Assembly (NCBI RefSeq): GCF_000143415.4
Contig: NW_003314384.1
Coordinates: 311,554-375,553, forward strand
Length of the DNA stretch: 64,000 nucleotides
Source of the DNA: Selaginella moellendorffii
Lineage: Eukaryota > Streptophyta > Lycopodiopsida > Selaginellales > Selaginellaceae
Direction of reading: 5' to 3'
Shown: positions 12,841 through 25,560 of the stretch, one piece after another
Layout: each line of letters begins with the position of its first letter
How positions within the stretch are numbered: the first letter of the stretch is position 1
The notes under the pieces: generated by a model
Databases searched by the model: none
The model's input: the letters and a program-made list of their open reading frames with translations, nothing else
Told to the model about the DNA's origin: nothing
Translations under genes and position numbers: made by a program

Positions 12841-13984
12841 TCAGCCTTTCTTGGCATACGAGATGACCATGGCATGGTTGGCAGTGATCTTGAAGCTCTG
12901 GAGTGCTTCCAACGCCACGGTTGCCTGTCCTTCGTCCGAGTACTCCACAAATGCAATGCCGGGCCTGCCGTCCACCATCCTCACATCCTTCAAGCCGGGG
13001 TACCGAGTGAAGAGCATCTCCAGCATCGGCCCGGTGGTCTCGTCGGGGAGATTCTGGATGAAAAGGATGCTGTTTGGCTCCTGATTCCCAGGCTTCACAG
13101 GAGGCTGCATTGCATTCCACAACCAACTGGTGAGTACTCCTTGGCTGACAGACACTAAAAGTACCCAGGCGCTTACCGGAGCTGCACCATACACATGACT
13201 GTGTGCTGGAGTGGCACCATTTGCCTGGGGCTGCTCCTGGTCCTTTCTCTTCTTGTCCACTGACACGAAAAAACGACATAGAAAAGAGATGAGACACCAC
13301 GACGACACAGCAAAAGCAAAAGGAAAAAAGGCAACCAGAAGAACATTACCTCCTTTATCTTCCGTCTTTCTCCTCTTCTCCTTTGGAGCATACGAGTCGT
13401 CGGTAAGGCTGATGATAGCATCGGACTTGGACTTGGCATACTGTATTACCTACACAAACGTTTTCACCACAGCATGAGCTCCTCAAACTCGTCTATCCGG
13501 AGAAAAAAAAAAAACAATGCAATCACAAGAAGAAGATGCATCTTACAAGTGCCGATGCTCCTTTCACCATTGTCACGGCTCCTAGAAAAACAAAGACAAA
13601 GGAAATGGATTAACAGAGAGCTCACATTCATGCAATGCATTCTTCTTTTTTTTTTTTTTTTTTTTTTTTGTAAATCGTACCATGGGCCTGTCGAAGAGCT
13701 GGAACTCCTTCATGTGCCGCAGAGCGCTGGTGGCAGCCGGGATTTCGTTGAAGACAACCCACGCTTGGCCGCGCAACTTAGGCGTCTTGCACACCACCAC
13801 ATCGAGTATCCGGCCATAGGCAGAGAATAGCGCGTGCAATGCCCTCTTCATCTCTACAAACGCAACCACACACATCCATCACTGGCTGCTCGCGACGGGA
13901 AATCGAGTGTGACTCACCCTGTTTCTTCACCTTGCTGTTGAGATTCTTGATGTAGATCGTCTCGTTGGGCAGAATGTCCGCCAT
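12841..13984 (-). CDS. U2 small nuclear ribonucleoprotein B'' (U2B'')
   Basis: Spliceosomal RNA-binding protein of the U1A/U2B''/SNF family; with U2A' it binds stem-loop IV of U2 snRNA. Start [22 protein letters not shown] (13984) gives RNP2 of the first RRM; the next exon supplies [20 protein letters not shown] (RNP1 region) and [15 protein letters not shown]; the next [15 protein letters not shown] and a basic linker; the last exons [37 protein letters not shown] and [17 protein letters not shown], the second RRM. U1A is the main alternative, but [11 protein letters not shown] and the [10 protein letters not shown] start fit the U2B'' side of the plant family as well or better. An intron of about 228 bp (13453-13680), long for this window, carries a run of over 20 A on the sense strand. 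A telo-box-like AAACCCTAA lies about 40 bp upstream of the start. Confidence 0.9.
13645..13669. repeat. Homopolymer tract, T on the plus strand, in an intron of the U2B'' gene
   Basis: A run of more than 20 consecutive T bases on the plus strand (A on the transcribed sense strand) directly seen next to a splice donor at about 13680. It is a mononucleotide microsatellite likely to be length-polymorphic and prone to assembly error. Confidence 0.85.
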
Positions 13985-14101
13985 GGTCTTGCAAAACCTA
14001 GGAGCTAGGGCAAAGAATGACCATAAACCCTAATGAGTCAATCCTCTTGATATTACAAAGAACAAAAACTTATTTCGCGAGAGCGCGCGCGCGCGAGAGT
14101 C

Positions 14102-17100
14102 TCAGGCTTTCTGCTTGAGCGTGATCTTGTCACCCAAGCTGAGAGCAATGCCTTGGGTCTTGCTCCTGATCCGGATGAAGCCACTCAGCTTGCCGTCGGG
14201 CATCTTCTCCACGCTCACATTCACCAGCGCGTCCTCTCCAAACACGCTCTTGGCGTAGAGATTGGCTGCCAAAAACCCACAATCTCCATCCAGTTGCGAT
14301 CTACTCGTAGCAAACAAGCTGTTAGAATCTCCATCGATCCAGAGAGCTAGCCTAGACAACTTACGGCGGAGTCAAGCATTTCATGTTTGTGGAGGTGACG
14401 ATGTGATCCAGGAACTGCTTCACGTCCTCTATGCTCGAGCTGATAGAAACCTGCACAAGAAGAACACGAGTGCGTACCATCGATCGAAAAAAAAGGGAGA
14501 AAAACTCTCGCGTACCTTGTTCTCCCATTCAAACTCGGCCCACATGTTCCTAAAGGCAACGTCGGGGCACGAGGCCGGCGAGATGTAGTCCATGATGTCA
14601 ATGTGGATGTCGTTGAGGACGACAACGTTGCGGTCCAGAGCGCTGGTCGACTCGTATACGATGTTCCCGAATATCACTCCCGTCTCCGTGGATGAAACCT
14701 TGATGTTTGCTCTGATTTGCTTGCTTGCATCGGGAGCCAGCGTGTAGTTTTGCGGCCGCTCCACCAGCTTCAGGTCGCCCATGGTTGCCAGCTCCAGGCA
14801 CAGGTTCTGGAGCGTCTCCTTGGTCCGGTTGATCACCGTCACGTCCAGCACAATGTCATACTGGTGTACCGTCACGTATGCTTCCGCATACACGGGATCA
14901 CTGAACCCTGTGAGCTGAAGCACTCGGTTCAACTTCTTGGTGTCGTCGCTGTCTTTGGTGAACTCTCCAGTAGCTCGCTTCAGATCTGTCTGAACCTCGT
15001 CTTCCAGCTCTAGTTGGCTCATGCCCTGGCAAACGAAAACGATAGAGCGTTGTCAGCTAAGACGTGCAAGAGGAAAGAGGGGAGAGAGCTAACCTTTCGG
15101 CTCTTCAGGTGGTAGAAATCAATGAGGTCGTCTGGCTGAGCACGAGCAACCTGTTCCTTGGCTCTCGTCTCCTCCGAGTCCCGTCGGAGCTTCTCAGTGA
15201 TCATCTTCACAAAGCTTGCCCTGCATTTCTCGAGCCAGATGCAACGGGCTTCCTCGTCTGGAGACGTCAGAACTCGGATGCACTGAGTGATCCTGTCCAC
15301 CGAGTCGTTGTCAATGGGATGAGCCACTACCGCCGACTGACCGAGCCTGAGGATGGACACCATGACTAGAAGAATGTCTGCAGTTGCCTTGTTGACTGCC
15401 ACCTTCGATGTCTGCAACTCTTCCAGCCGAAGAACAAGCTTTGTGAGCGTGCCACAGATAACAGAGCCGAGGAAAAAATCTCCAGTGAGAAGCAGCGTCC
15501 GAAGATTTGTAGAGGTTCCAGCAACCAAGGATACAGGCACTGCGAGAGCGATTTCCACCGCGGCTGTCTGAGACGCGTAAGTGCCATCCGCCAGGACGAC
15601 CGGACGCTTGGAGCCGACCGATGTCGTCTGCTTGGATGTTGGAGCAGGAGCCTTTGAAGCAGAAGACTGGTCGGCTGCTTCGCCATCCTCGGCCACCGTA
15701 AAGAATGGAAGGTCACCCAGGCACTCCTTGATGGTTGAGATGGCACTCTCGATCTCAGGCAGCGACTGGCAATACTCGCCAATGATCCACAGAGCGCAGG
15801 AGCAGACCCGAGAGGCGGGAATCTGGTAGAAGAGGTCGAGAAGCCTGGTGATTATAGACTCCCGCAGCTTCGGGTTCGTCTCGATGATCTCCCTCACGAA
15901 ACAAACCACGTCCAGAGCTGATGCCAAGTTGGTGTCCCCCAGAAAATCCATGAGAAGGTGCACCACTGTGCTCGCCACCTCTGGGAACTTGACCGCGCAC
16001 GAGTGTATGGCCTGGATCAACATCTGCCTGTACTCCGCATTCTTTTCCAGCTCTTTGTTCTGCGTCTTCACCACCTCCTTCTTGAGCGTCATCACCACCT
16101 CCTCGATGTTCCTCGGGGTGATGAGGTCCAGTGCGATGTCCAAAGTCTTCCTCCGGATATCCAGGTTGGGACTCTGAAGTGCCCGCAACACATCCATGAT
16201 AAGCTCCACCACGATCTCCCTGTGCGTCGCCTTGAGCTCCTGGAGCCGGTCCAGGACGATGAGCTTGACGTTGTTGTCGCTCTGCGAGAGAAGGAGCTGG
16301 CAGTAGCAATTGGCAGCTGCTCTGATCGCCGTGGGTGCGCTCGACAGCGAGACGAGAGTTCCAGAGCACTCGTACATGACGGCGGTCGAGTGTGACTGGA
16401 GCAGCAGCAGGATCACCTTCATGAACTTCCCCTTGCCATCCGGGTTGGCCCGGCACACCTTTCGTATCAGCTCCAGCGCCACCATCTGGAGGAGATCACC
16501 CCAGCCAGGAACACTCTCGGCGTGAGTCAACAGAAAGCTCACAGCTCGGTCCTGGGCACAGTTGCAGAGCATGAGGAAGGCGTTCCTCTTGGCCGAGAGG
16601 TCCTGCTCCTTGCCCAGTATCTTCTCGATGAGCTCGGGAGCGTCGGGTAGCAAGTGGTCGCCTTGGGCGAGCTTGTAGATGGCCATGACCGCGAGAATAG
16701 CGTTCCTCCGAACGAAGGGGTGCCTGTGCTCCAAGTTGGTGACGATGGCGTGGACGAGAGGCTCGATGAGCTCCGCCTCGTTCAAGCGGGAGAGGAACCT
16801 GAGCGTGACGCCACGGATGTACTCATTGGGATGCTGGAGATTGTTGCGCAGGTTCTGGCAGATGAGGATCATCTCCGGCAAGATCTTGCCTTGCGCGTCC
16901 GTCTTGTCGATGATCTCCAGGTAGAGCAGCAGCAGCTTCTGGATGGTGTGATCCTCGGACGGCAGCACGTAGCGGACAATGGTGATGAAGAGCTGCGGGA
17001 TGGTCTCGCCATTGAGCATGAGCATGACGGCCTTCTTCATCGCCTCCACCTTGCGCGGCGTGTCATTGCTCTCCAGAGACTCCCGGATCTCATTCGCAAG

Positions 17101-17151
17101 CGCGGGGGAGCTCTTGTCGAAATGGACCAAGAGGCTGCACGATTTCTCCAT
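14102..17151 (-). CDS. Coatomer subunit beta (beta-COP)
   Basis: Large adaptin-like subunit of the COPI coat that buds retrograde vesicles from the Golgi. Exon 1 (15094-17151) alone encodes about 686 residues: [16 protein letters not shown], then HEAT-like adaptin N-terminal repeats ([59 protein letters not shown]) and a Ser/Ala-rich linker. Exon 2 (about 14516-15025) starts [15 protein letters not shown] and gives the appendage region with [35 protein letters not shown] and [10 protein letters not shown]; two small exons (about 14363-14450 and 14102-14300) add [18 protein letters not shown] and [19 protein letters not shown]. Four exons, total about 950 residues, the normal length for beta-COP. 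No damage. The upstream region (17165-17400) contains AACCCTAAAG, a telo-box-like element. Confidence 0.96.
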
Positions 17152-19158
17152 CCTGGATCTGGGATCAAACCCTCAAACCCTCGACCAGATCTCGACGCCT
17201 ACACCATGGACGAGCTAAGATCTGGCACCGCCCTGCCCGAGATCTAGGAGGATTACCTGGAGTAGCACGCGGTGGCGCTCGAGCCTGCCTTTTCCTCCCC
17301 CCAGAGTATAAGCCCTTGCTACCCGGTCTGGAGCTCCAATCCGGTAAAGAGCCCTAGCATTTATGATAAATAAGGTATTTGCTTAATTAACCCTAAAGTG
17401 GTATAGAGGTTTGTGTTTTGTCCATTTGAGCTGCACTCGCTGGTGTTTTCTGTGGGATGTGCTTGTGGTGTCACCTGGTTTTGTTTTTGTTTCAGCGACA
17501 CCAGCGATGGCACTTCAAGCTGGGGTGCGCCAGTTGTTTTGTTTCACGTTTGGCTTCTTCAGTAATGTGCATTCTCGTTTTCCTTTGTTTTCCAAATGCA
17601 TAGGGAAGTAGAGCTGCTCAACTATAATCGCGAGGTTGCCAAGACCTGAGCATAAAAGTACATCGGAAGGAACTCGAGTTAAATTCGAATGACATTAGAG
17701 ATGGCAGCTTTGACCATTCCTTCAAAGCATCACGCAAAATCCGGGGAATAGGCCTGAGGAGGGTGAGCCGTGAGGAAGCATACGAGGTGATGCTTCTTCA
17801 AGGCATTGGTTCCGGGATTTCCTCCGTCCCACGAAAGATTTCATACTTTGCTACGGTGGCCTTTCCCGGGGCTGGAAAGGCAACACTAGGACGAAGGGCT
17901 CGGGAGTTCCTTTTGACGTGTTGGAATGCTTGGCCGGATGGGAGGAATCAAGCCGTGCTGGGGCTGGACGATGCGGACTACGAGCTCTTCAAGTCTATGG
18001 CTGCCAGTTCTTTGTATGTTCCACACGGTTGCACACGATAGGGGACGTATTGTAGATGGTGGAACCGGCGGCAGATACTGGCACAGATGGAGATCTGGAA
18101 GTGTCCAAGGCTGAAGCTGCATCTCAGGCTGGCAAATGTGCTGGGTTTTCTCCGGTTGGCACTTTGTGTGCGCTGCTGTGTGTCTTCTTTGACGAGCTGA
18201 ATGTCGTCAAGCAGAGGCAAAGTGCTGGGCGGGATGGAAAGATTTTTTCTGACTACGATGATAAGGTGCAGTGGGGTTCAGTAGAAGCTGCTGGGTTCAG
18301 TGGCTGTCCCCGTTAGGTGCAGTTCATTTCTGGTGAAGAAGCTGGCCAACATTCTGGAAAAGGAGTTGAAAATCTCATTGCCAAAAGATCCCAGGGAGGG
18401 CCAGAAACAGGGTGGTGCTCGTGCTGTACTGTTGCTTACCTAAAGGATGCTTCATATGGAACGTTAGGCTTCCACCTTGCTGCCAAGAGGATCTTTGGTG
18501 CCCCAAATCGTTTGCAGATGCATGTGTTCCAACTGAGAACGCGTAAGGACACCTTGGCCACGCGGCCGGTGACACATTAGAGCATGCGAGAGATTACGAG
18601 ATCGAGGAAACAAGCAAGAGATGGGTCAGCTGTACTAGGGCCCGGCACTTCATTTGGTGGTGATAGTTTTCATATTCTGCAAGATGGCTCAACCTGAGCA
18701 AGTAATAATTCTTCACTCGGTTTTGAAAAATCTCATGTTTTATTTTGCAGTAGGTGACCTTTGTAGTTCTAAGACTAGTTTGCTTTCTTTGGAGTGGCGA
18801 GTATATTAGAGACTAGCTTTCAGATAGGCTCGCTTTTCCCCTTGCCAAAAGACCTAACCCTGGAAAGATCAAGATCAGGATCAGGATGTAGATATGGAAG
18901 CAGACGAGTATGTATACATTACTAGAGAGTTGCAAACCGCGCTTCTTCAGAGTACTCATCCGTACTTTGCCAGGAGTGTGTTTTGCTTTGAGCAAGAGGG
19001 AGCTGCAATCTCTGTATTAAGGCTCTTTAGTAAAGCGGGAGTGTCCCACTTTGCATGACTTGTAAAGGTTTATTATGATGGAGAAACCATAAAGATCGAT
19101 GTTAGGAGCTTGCGCTCCACCCGGCTATGTTTGATGAATAGAACTTTAAAGTTGAGAA
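17152..19158. other. Unassigned 2-kb region with short open frames, possibly a decayed gene
   Basis: Between coatomer beta and MYG1 there is no gene I can support. Plus-strand frames at 17763-18041 (92 codons), 18056-18316 and 18317-18580 follow one another and could be remnants or exons of one gene, with protein-like pieces such as AVLGLDDADYELFKSM and ASYGTLGFHLAAKRIFGA. I do not recognise them and saw no consistent splice chain joining them. The first 250 bp hold the coatomer promoter. Confidence 0.3.
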
Positions 19159-20541
19159 CTACAGTGCCAAGCTCTTTTGGGCCATGCGGAGCGCCCCTTC
19201 GAACGACTTGTTGCCGCCGATGAAGCCACTAGCGTGGACAAAAACGCCATTGTCAATTCCCGCGACCTGGGAGAGCTCCTCGTCCCTCAGCCCCCTCCAT
19301 GCCGCTGGCAGTGCCTTGCGGCTCTCGAATCTCCCCGGAGCAAGAGCCACCGCTTGCACTCTCCACTGCCCGGCTCGCTCGTCCTCGTACAACACGTACT
19401 TGATGCTCGGCTTGATCTGGAGCTCCTCCTCGAGCTCGAACAAATGCTGTTTCCACTGCCAAACAATGCCACAAATTTCATGTCGTGTATGGACTAGACT
19501 GGAACGCCAAAGAAACAAAAAGTTACCGGACAAAACGTGTCCAGGACCATGACTTCGCCGCTGGGATGGATCTCCTTTCTCCTGTTGATGCAGTCGAGCA
19601 CAATGGATCTGGCCGGCAACCATGACTTGGCATAGTAACGAAGAGCCTGTGGAGAGAAAGGAAGTGTGCGCGAGTCAAACGCGAGGTATCGATCATCACA
19701 CTCACTTGCTGGAACTCGCTGCCAGTCAGCTCCATGGCTCGAGCAAACGCAGCGTTCTCCATTTCCACGCTTTGCTCCTCCGTCCAGTCGGGATTGAGCT
19801 TCCCCACGCGGGCAGACAAGTTAGTGTTCTCCACGTACTTCGGGGGCTGATCCACGTCGTACTGGTTGATTCCATTGTCAATGGCATCGATTCCCTGCAA
19901 GTGAAAAAACAAAAGGAGTCGAGCTTGTAGCTTGTGAGCTAGCCGGAGCTTCACCTCCATGAAGTTCTTGTACAGTGCAACGTAAATGGCCTCCACGTCG
20001 GGATGATCCGGTTGGAGCGCAAGCTCCTTAGCCACGATCTCCTTTCCAAAGTGCTGCTTCCAAGCATTATGAGCTAAGCTGGAACAAGGAAAGAAATCTT
20101 ACCTTGTACACAAGGCCCGCGCTGCTGAGCTTTGTGTTGAATCCATTGCCTAGGACATGATCGAATCCTCGCTGGTGATGGTCGAAACGATCTTTCTCGG
20201 GATCGTACACACCACCAACATCCAGTACCGCGTCAAGCTTGTCCAGAACCTGGCCAGAGGGAAACCATTGGTTTTTCTAAGAGATTGACCACTTAACTCA
20301 CCTCTTGGTTCCGGGTCCGGACGATGTCTGCATTGGCGAACTTGTCCGTGAGGCGGATGAGGAAGCATCCCAGTGCCTCGTCACAGTGGAAAGTCCCATT
20401 GTGCGTGCCTACCTTTGCCACTCGTTCGCTGCGGCCACCCAAACTGGAGCTCACGCGAACCATAGCCGAGCTGATCCCTCGCGACACAAGAAAAGAGGAG
20501 GCTGTGATAGGAAGGAAAGAGGGACGCAATGCGGCCAGCAT
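19159..20541 (-). CDS. MYG1 family protein (UPF0160, DHH-type 3'-5' RNA exonuclease)
   Basis: MYG1 proteins are metal-dependent nucleases reported in yeast and mammals to act on RNA in nucleus and mitochondria. The first exon (start 20541) has a leader [18 protein letters not shown] that looks like a mitochondrial or plastid presequence, then the family signature [20 protein letters not shown] and [10 protein letters not shown]. Following exons give [19 protein letters not shown] with the DHH motif, [83 protein letters not shown] and the C-terminal [20 protein letters not shown]. About seven exons; no disruption. AACCCTAA lies immediately before the start codon at 20542-20549. Family assignment is secure; substrate in plants is not shown by the sequence. 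Confidence 0.93.
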
Positions 20542-20766
20542 AACCCTAACAAGGTTAGCAAATTGATTTTCTTCTTTTGAATGAAGAAAATAGTGAAGGA
20601 TAAAATGCTTATGCTGCAGGTAAATGATTGGAAATGGACTTTGTCACCAAGCATGAGAAGTGATTGTGAGGAAGACATGGGGCTGACAAGAAGACTAGTT
20701 CTGTGGGCCAACATAATTGGCTTCAGGATTTTCAAGTTGCATCTAGAAGGCATTATACTCACTTAG

Positions 20767-23700
20767 TGCATTTGTAATTATATATTATATGCAGTAAATG
20801 CCTAGGGATTTTTTTTTTTCATTTTATTGCTATTGGATTTGTGTTTGAACTTTGAGAGATAAGGATGATGTGTTAGGGATACTTTTCTAACATGATTAAG
20901 TATTTAATGTTGTAAATCACTAACAACTTAAAAATAGAAGAAAATGAAACATGACTTTGATGCAGAAATATTAGATACAGTATCCACATCCAGCCATATT
21001 TTTTTTAACAAGCAAGAAATGTTTGCTTTCTTGCAAGCAATGAAACACGTTTTTAAATGTACTTAGCTGATAAAGCCATACTCAAGTAAACACTCAATCA
21101 TTTGACACTTGAACTTTGCATAATTGAGTAAAACTAACTAACAAAAGATCAGCTCTACCACAATTATGTTGCTCAACTCTAGACAAAGTGGTAAATCATA
21201 TAATTAGTAATACCTCCTTAAGCTTCTCAAGATTTTCCAACATTACTAATCCTTCATGCAAAGATTTTCAACTCTGAGATGTATATCAAACACAACTCAC
21301 TCTTTTTATTGTGTTAGTTCACACCTCAACAACAAATAATATACTTTGAAAATGTACACTTTGATTGAAAGGTTGTGATCATAGTAATAAATTGCAACTC
21401 CAACCTCTCCAACTTTAACATTTTCCCACACTTTTTACTTAGAATTATACTTGATGTAAAAAAAAATTGCTTTAAGTGCTTTGAGTTTTTTTGAAAGCTA
21501 CTTATTTATTTTATACAACACAAAAGTATAAGCCTTGCAGAAATCAAATAGATCACTCAATAAATGTTTAACTTTATATACAAGAGTATAGTCTTAATGT
21601 TATCCAAACATCATTTAACGGTTATTATTAATATAATTAGATTGAGAAAAGTTGTAACATTTATTTATACAAAATCAGATGAAATCAAACTACTTTAAAA
21701 CTTTCTATATTGAAAATATTTTACAAATGTTTTCACCCATCAAATAATGTTAATAAACACATGATTTTGCCTTACATATATAATAAGCTTTTGAAACAAA
21801 AGTAGCTTTTAACAATCATTTTGAGAGCAATTCTAATATATAAAACCTAACCATTTGATATAGATTTTCCTAAACATTTTTAACATTCACTTTCAAATAA
21901 AAAAAAGACTTTCATGAGTTTATGATGTAGCCTTTAGATTTTTTATTTGTTCACTCTAAAGTTATATAAAAAATTAAAAATATATCATATTTAAAATTTG
22001 AATTATCATTTTTGTAATTGCTCTAAACAACAATCCAATATGTCATTAAAAATAAAGATTACATTTTAATATTAAAAACTCTCCAATCCATGTTTATAAT
22101 CCTATGTATGTTGTTATTGGTATAATTCTTTGGCAATTGAAATCCATGTTTATAATCCTATATATATATTGTTATTTGTATAATTCTTTGGCAATTGAAA
22201 TTCATTGGAACCATTAGCTACTATAGCAGGACCAATATTATAAATATTTTAACTTTTAGAAAATGCTTGCGAAGATAAAAAGAGAAAAAGAATAAAACAG
22301 AAAAAATATATCTATTACTTATTTTTCCTTTCTGACTGTTCCCCATAGAATGTAATTTTATCCCTACTAAACTCACTCAAACAATATAAAATTAACTTCA
22401 ATTGAGTATAATTGATTCTAAAAATAGAAAGCATTATGGATAAAGTTTTTTAACCAAGTTCATTTTCTTAAACACATGAATACTCAATCTTAACTAGCTT
22501 TTATTCTTTTCACATCTTTTTTATGATTTTTATAATTTTACTTGAATTAACTCCTCTATGAATTATGTTATCCAACTATATAAACTACTTTTCTTTCAAT
22601 TTCTTCAAAATTTCTAAGATTTTTATTTTATTATTTCAATTTTATAATTGTTTTAAGTATAACAAAGGTGAAAACACTTAAATTTGCCACATTATGAGAT
22701 AACAATTCATCTTTAAAACACACACCTTTAATTTAATTAAACATTTGTTTAATAATGGCTTTTCCTTTTCATTCGCAACAAAAATATTTAAAATTTAAAA
22801 TTATACTCCATTCATTAACAATAATATTAAGTTATTTATGATTGCTTTAGTTATTTATGATTGCTGCTATAAATGAATGTTTAAATTTTTAATTTATATA
22901 CAAAAAAATTTTGATTATAAAAAACAAATTTAAGAGTACAAAAAATCATAACTATTCAATTAAAGAGTTAATGTTGTTAATATTCTAAAGGCTAAATCAT
23001 TGTGATAAAATTATCCCATGATTTGAGCCCATGGTAAAATGTTAGTAATGTGTATTTCCCATGTAGTACTTTGCATCATGGTGCGTAACTTAAAATCAAG
23101 TTTTTTTAACAAGTTGTTGAAATAATACTAACTTATATAAATAAGTTTTGTTAGGATTATAAATTTGTTTTTTTAAAAAATAATTGTAGAAATTTTTTTC
23201 CTAAAAATATTTAATTTTTACGATTTTAAATTTTAAATTTTTAGTCTTAATATTGCATATCATATATTTACCCATTACTATTCCAAATTTTTAAAATGTT
23301 GAATTGTTAATGACAAATTTAAACTAACAATTTTGTAGTTGAAAGGAGTATTTAAAAGAATATATAAAATATTTTAATGGTTGGAAATGGTATATAAAAA
23401 AAATGAATATTTTGAGACATAGTAGCGTATGGATGAGATTACAAAGTGCCAAAGAATTTAACATAAATTTGAATGTAACTAAATATAATATAAAAATTAT
23501 ATGTAATTGAGTTGTTGCCCAAGTTTTTGGATAATAAATAAAATGATAAATTTATTTTCTTATATAGTTGTTTAGTAATTGTTTCGGGATGTGTTGGCCT
23601 AGACATTAATTTATTTATTAAAAATTTTTTATCTAAAAATATTTAGTAAATACCTTATTATATTTATAAAATTTTAGACTAAATTAAGTTTTTTAAAAAC

Positions 23701-24350
23701 ACATTTTTTTAACTATAACACTTATTTTTGATAAATTAAAAAGTGTTTTTTTCATAGTAACATTAACACTAAAGCTTTCAAGGTTATTGAAAGGTAGTTT
23801 TGTGTTTTTCAGTTTTTAATACCAAATGGAAACAAGATAGATAAGAAGTAAAAAAGTTTCACAACTAAAAAATATTTCTTTTGTTTAGTTTCACGTCGAA
23901 GAAATGTTAAACGAAGCGATTGAGGACGTACACTTTCTACAAAGGAAAATTTAGGTGAACAAATTAATTATAAATCTAATGAAGTATAATATTTTATATA
24001 AATAAAAAAATTTATTACATTGTACAATAATATTTGGTTTACTTAAAAAAATTTAGAAAATAAATAATAATTATATTTTAATATTATTTTGCAATCTTAA
24101 TCCTAATACAATTGAATTCAATATATGATAACATTATAGCATTGCAAAAAAGAACAAAACTATCAAGAAAGAGTGATTCACAAATAGAGAAACACAACTT
24201 GAATTAGTTTGGATTTTGTTTTATGGTTTTAACATCATCTAAATTATATTCAGAGAGATATATAGTAGGCTAAATATAATAATACAAGCTCATGAATAAA
24301 GAAACTAATTATTACAAATAAGCTGGCTATATAAAAGCGACCCTTGTACT
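20767..24350. other. AT-rich island with no open frames
   Basis: About 3.6 kb of sequence dominated by A and T (long AT tracts, very few C or G, hardly any CpG), abruptly different from the roughly balanced base composition on both sides. No open frame of 60 codons or more occurs on either strand. It contains short tandem duplications (22085-22198; a unit of about 18 bp repeated near 22830-22866) but no large terminal repeat I could match by eye. It could be a decayed transposable element or long terminal repeat, a mutation-biased heterochromatic spacer, or foreign AT-rich DNA. Selaginella organelle genomes are GC-rich, so an organelle insertion from its own cell is unlikely. Confidence 0.8.
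22085..22198. repeat. Tandem duplication of a 56-bp unit in the AT-rich island
   Basis: Two adjacent copies starting AATCCATGTTTATAATCCTA and ending AATTCTTTGGCAATTGA: 22085-22140 and 22141-22198. They differ by a few substitutions and a 2-bp length change in a TA run, so the duplication is fairly recent compared with the general decay of the island. Confidence 0.9.
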
Positions 24351-25560
24351 GGAAACCAGGGATTTCTTCTCTTGTCTAGTAGATTTTTGATTTTGTGATT
24401 TTTGGCTCAGTTTGATTGAAATCCACTTTTGTTCTGTTTCTGTTCTTCTGCATCTTGATTTTTTCAGATCTGTTCTTTTTCAGTTTCCCTATGGAGCAAC
24501 GGTCCCATCTCGATCGAGGATGCTGTTCTCCAGCTCCAAGTCGACAACCAACAACTTTGAACAGCTCTCCTTCAACTCCAGTAATCAGCGTCTTAATCCT
24601 CGACACCGAGCCCAAGATCAGCTTCCCCAAAAAGTTCACTAGATGACGGATCGGATCTACGGGGGTTCTTGAACCAGATGGACCTGATCTTCAGACTCCA
24701 GCCTCGGTGCTACCCCTCTGCAAATTCGCAAATTGGCGTCATCGGCACACTTCTGGAAGTGCTGCCCTGTCTTGGTTTTCTCTTCTGGAGAAGGAATCCA
24801 CATGTAGGGAGGTGCATGAACTGCATGACCTTGCACTATTTAAGGAGCACATCTCGGTGTGCTTTGGCAATACGCACCGGATTCACTCGGTAACCATCAA
24901 GATTTAATGACTCTTGCAGGGGCCTCAATCTATGCTACAGATTTTTGCCTCCTCACCATATACACACTTTGGGAAGAATGGATCAGTTCTACCATGGTCT
25001 GCGTGAGGATTTCAAGGATCTGTTAATGACGATGGAGGACATCACAGATCCCATCAACAAGGCAGTGCACGGCAATAATCGATTATTCAAGCGACGATGT
25101 GTGGAGCGTATCACCCTTGGTTTATGCAACTACTGCGGTCACCGTTGCATCCACAGGCCTGTATTTGTGGAGTGTAGATAGCTGCGGCGCATGAAGCTGG
25201 GTCAAGAAGGAGCAAGCAGCAGCGGTTTTACTCGCCTACCACTTCCGCGAGCCGCCAACAACAAGAAGCGCCGCCACAAATGCCTGCTGCCGCCGCCGAT
25301 GCGCGAGCCGTCGTCCTCCACCCAGGCAGCAGCGCATCTGGGCTGGCTAGGGCGGCGCCATCGCCATGAAGTAAGGAATCTCAAGCCAAAGCCTTTTGTA
25401 TGCTTGAAAATTGTGGCCAGCCCAGCCACCTTTCTTCTCCGTCTTTGGAGGGGCCAATGTTCCAATGGCTGCCATATTGAAAATCAGGCCTCAATAATCC
25501 TTTTTGTAATCTGTCAACCAAATCAAGTTCATGTTATTCAGAGAATCTAGAATAAATCAA
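24327..25560 (+). mobile_element. Ty3/gypsy-type LTR retrotransposon gag remnant, frameshifted
   Basis: The plus strand holds pieces of a plant Ty3/gypsy gag in shifting frames: PKISFPKKFTR and FLNQMDLIFRLQPRCYP (24600-24720), GSAALSWFSLLEKES and FGNTHRIHSVTIKI (24750-24905), MDQFYHGLREDFKDLL and AVHGNNRLFKRR (24978-25097), then a Cys/His stretch CNYCGHRC...H...C at about 25126-25180 that resembles a degraded CCHC zinc knuckle. This order (capsid, then FY-GL-DD-KD-LL, NRLFERR, zinc knuckle) is typical of gag in these elements. At least two frameshifts plus stops make it non-functional. No protease, reverse transcriptase or integrase follows. A TATATAAAAG at about 24328-24337 could be the promoter of the lost 5' LTR; no LTR pair or primer-binding site was recognised, so the outer limits are approximate. 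Confidence 0.75.

Noticed and set aside
15755-16456. Long minus-strand frame of 233 codons within coatomer beta
   Set aside because: Alternate-frame shadow of a conserved exon, low-complexity Gly/Gln/His composition.
20767-24350. Insertion of organelle DNA as the source of the AT-rich island
   Set aside because: No organelle gene, rRNA or tRNA piece is visible, and Selaginella organelle genomes are reported to be GC-rich.
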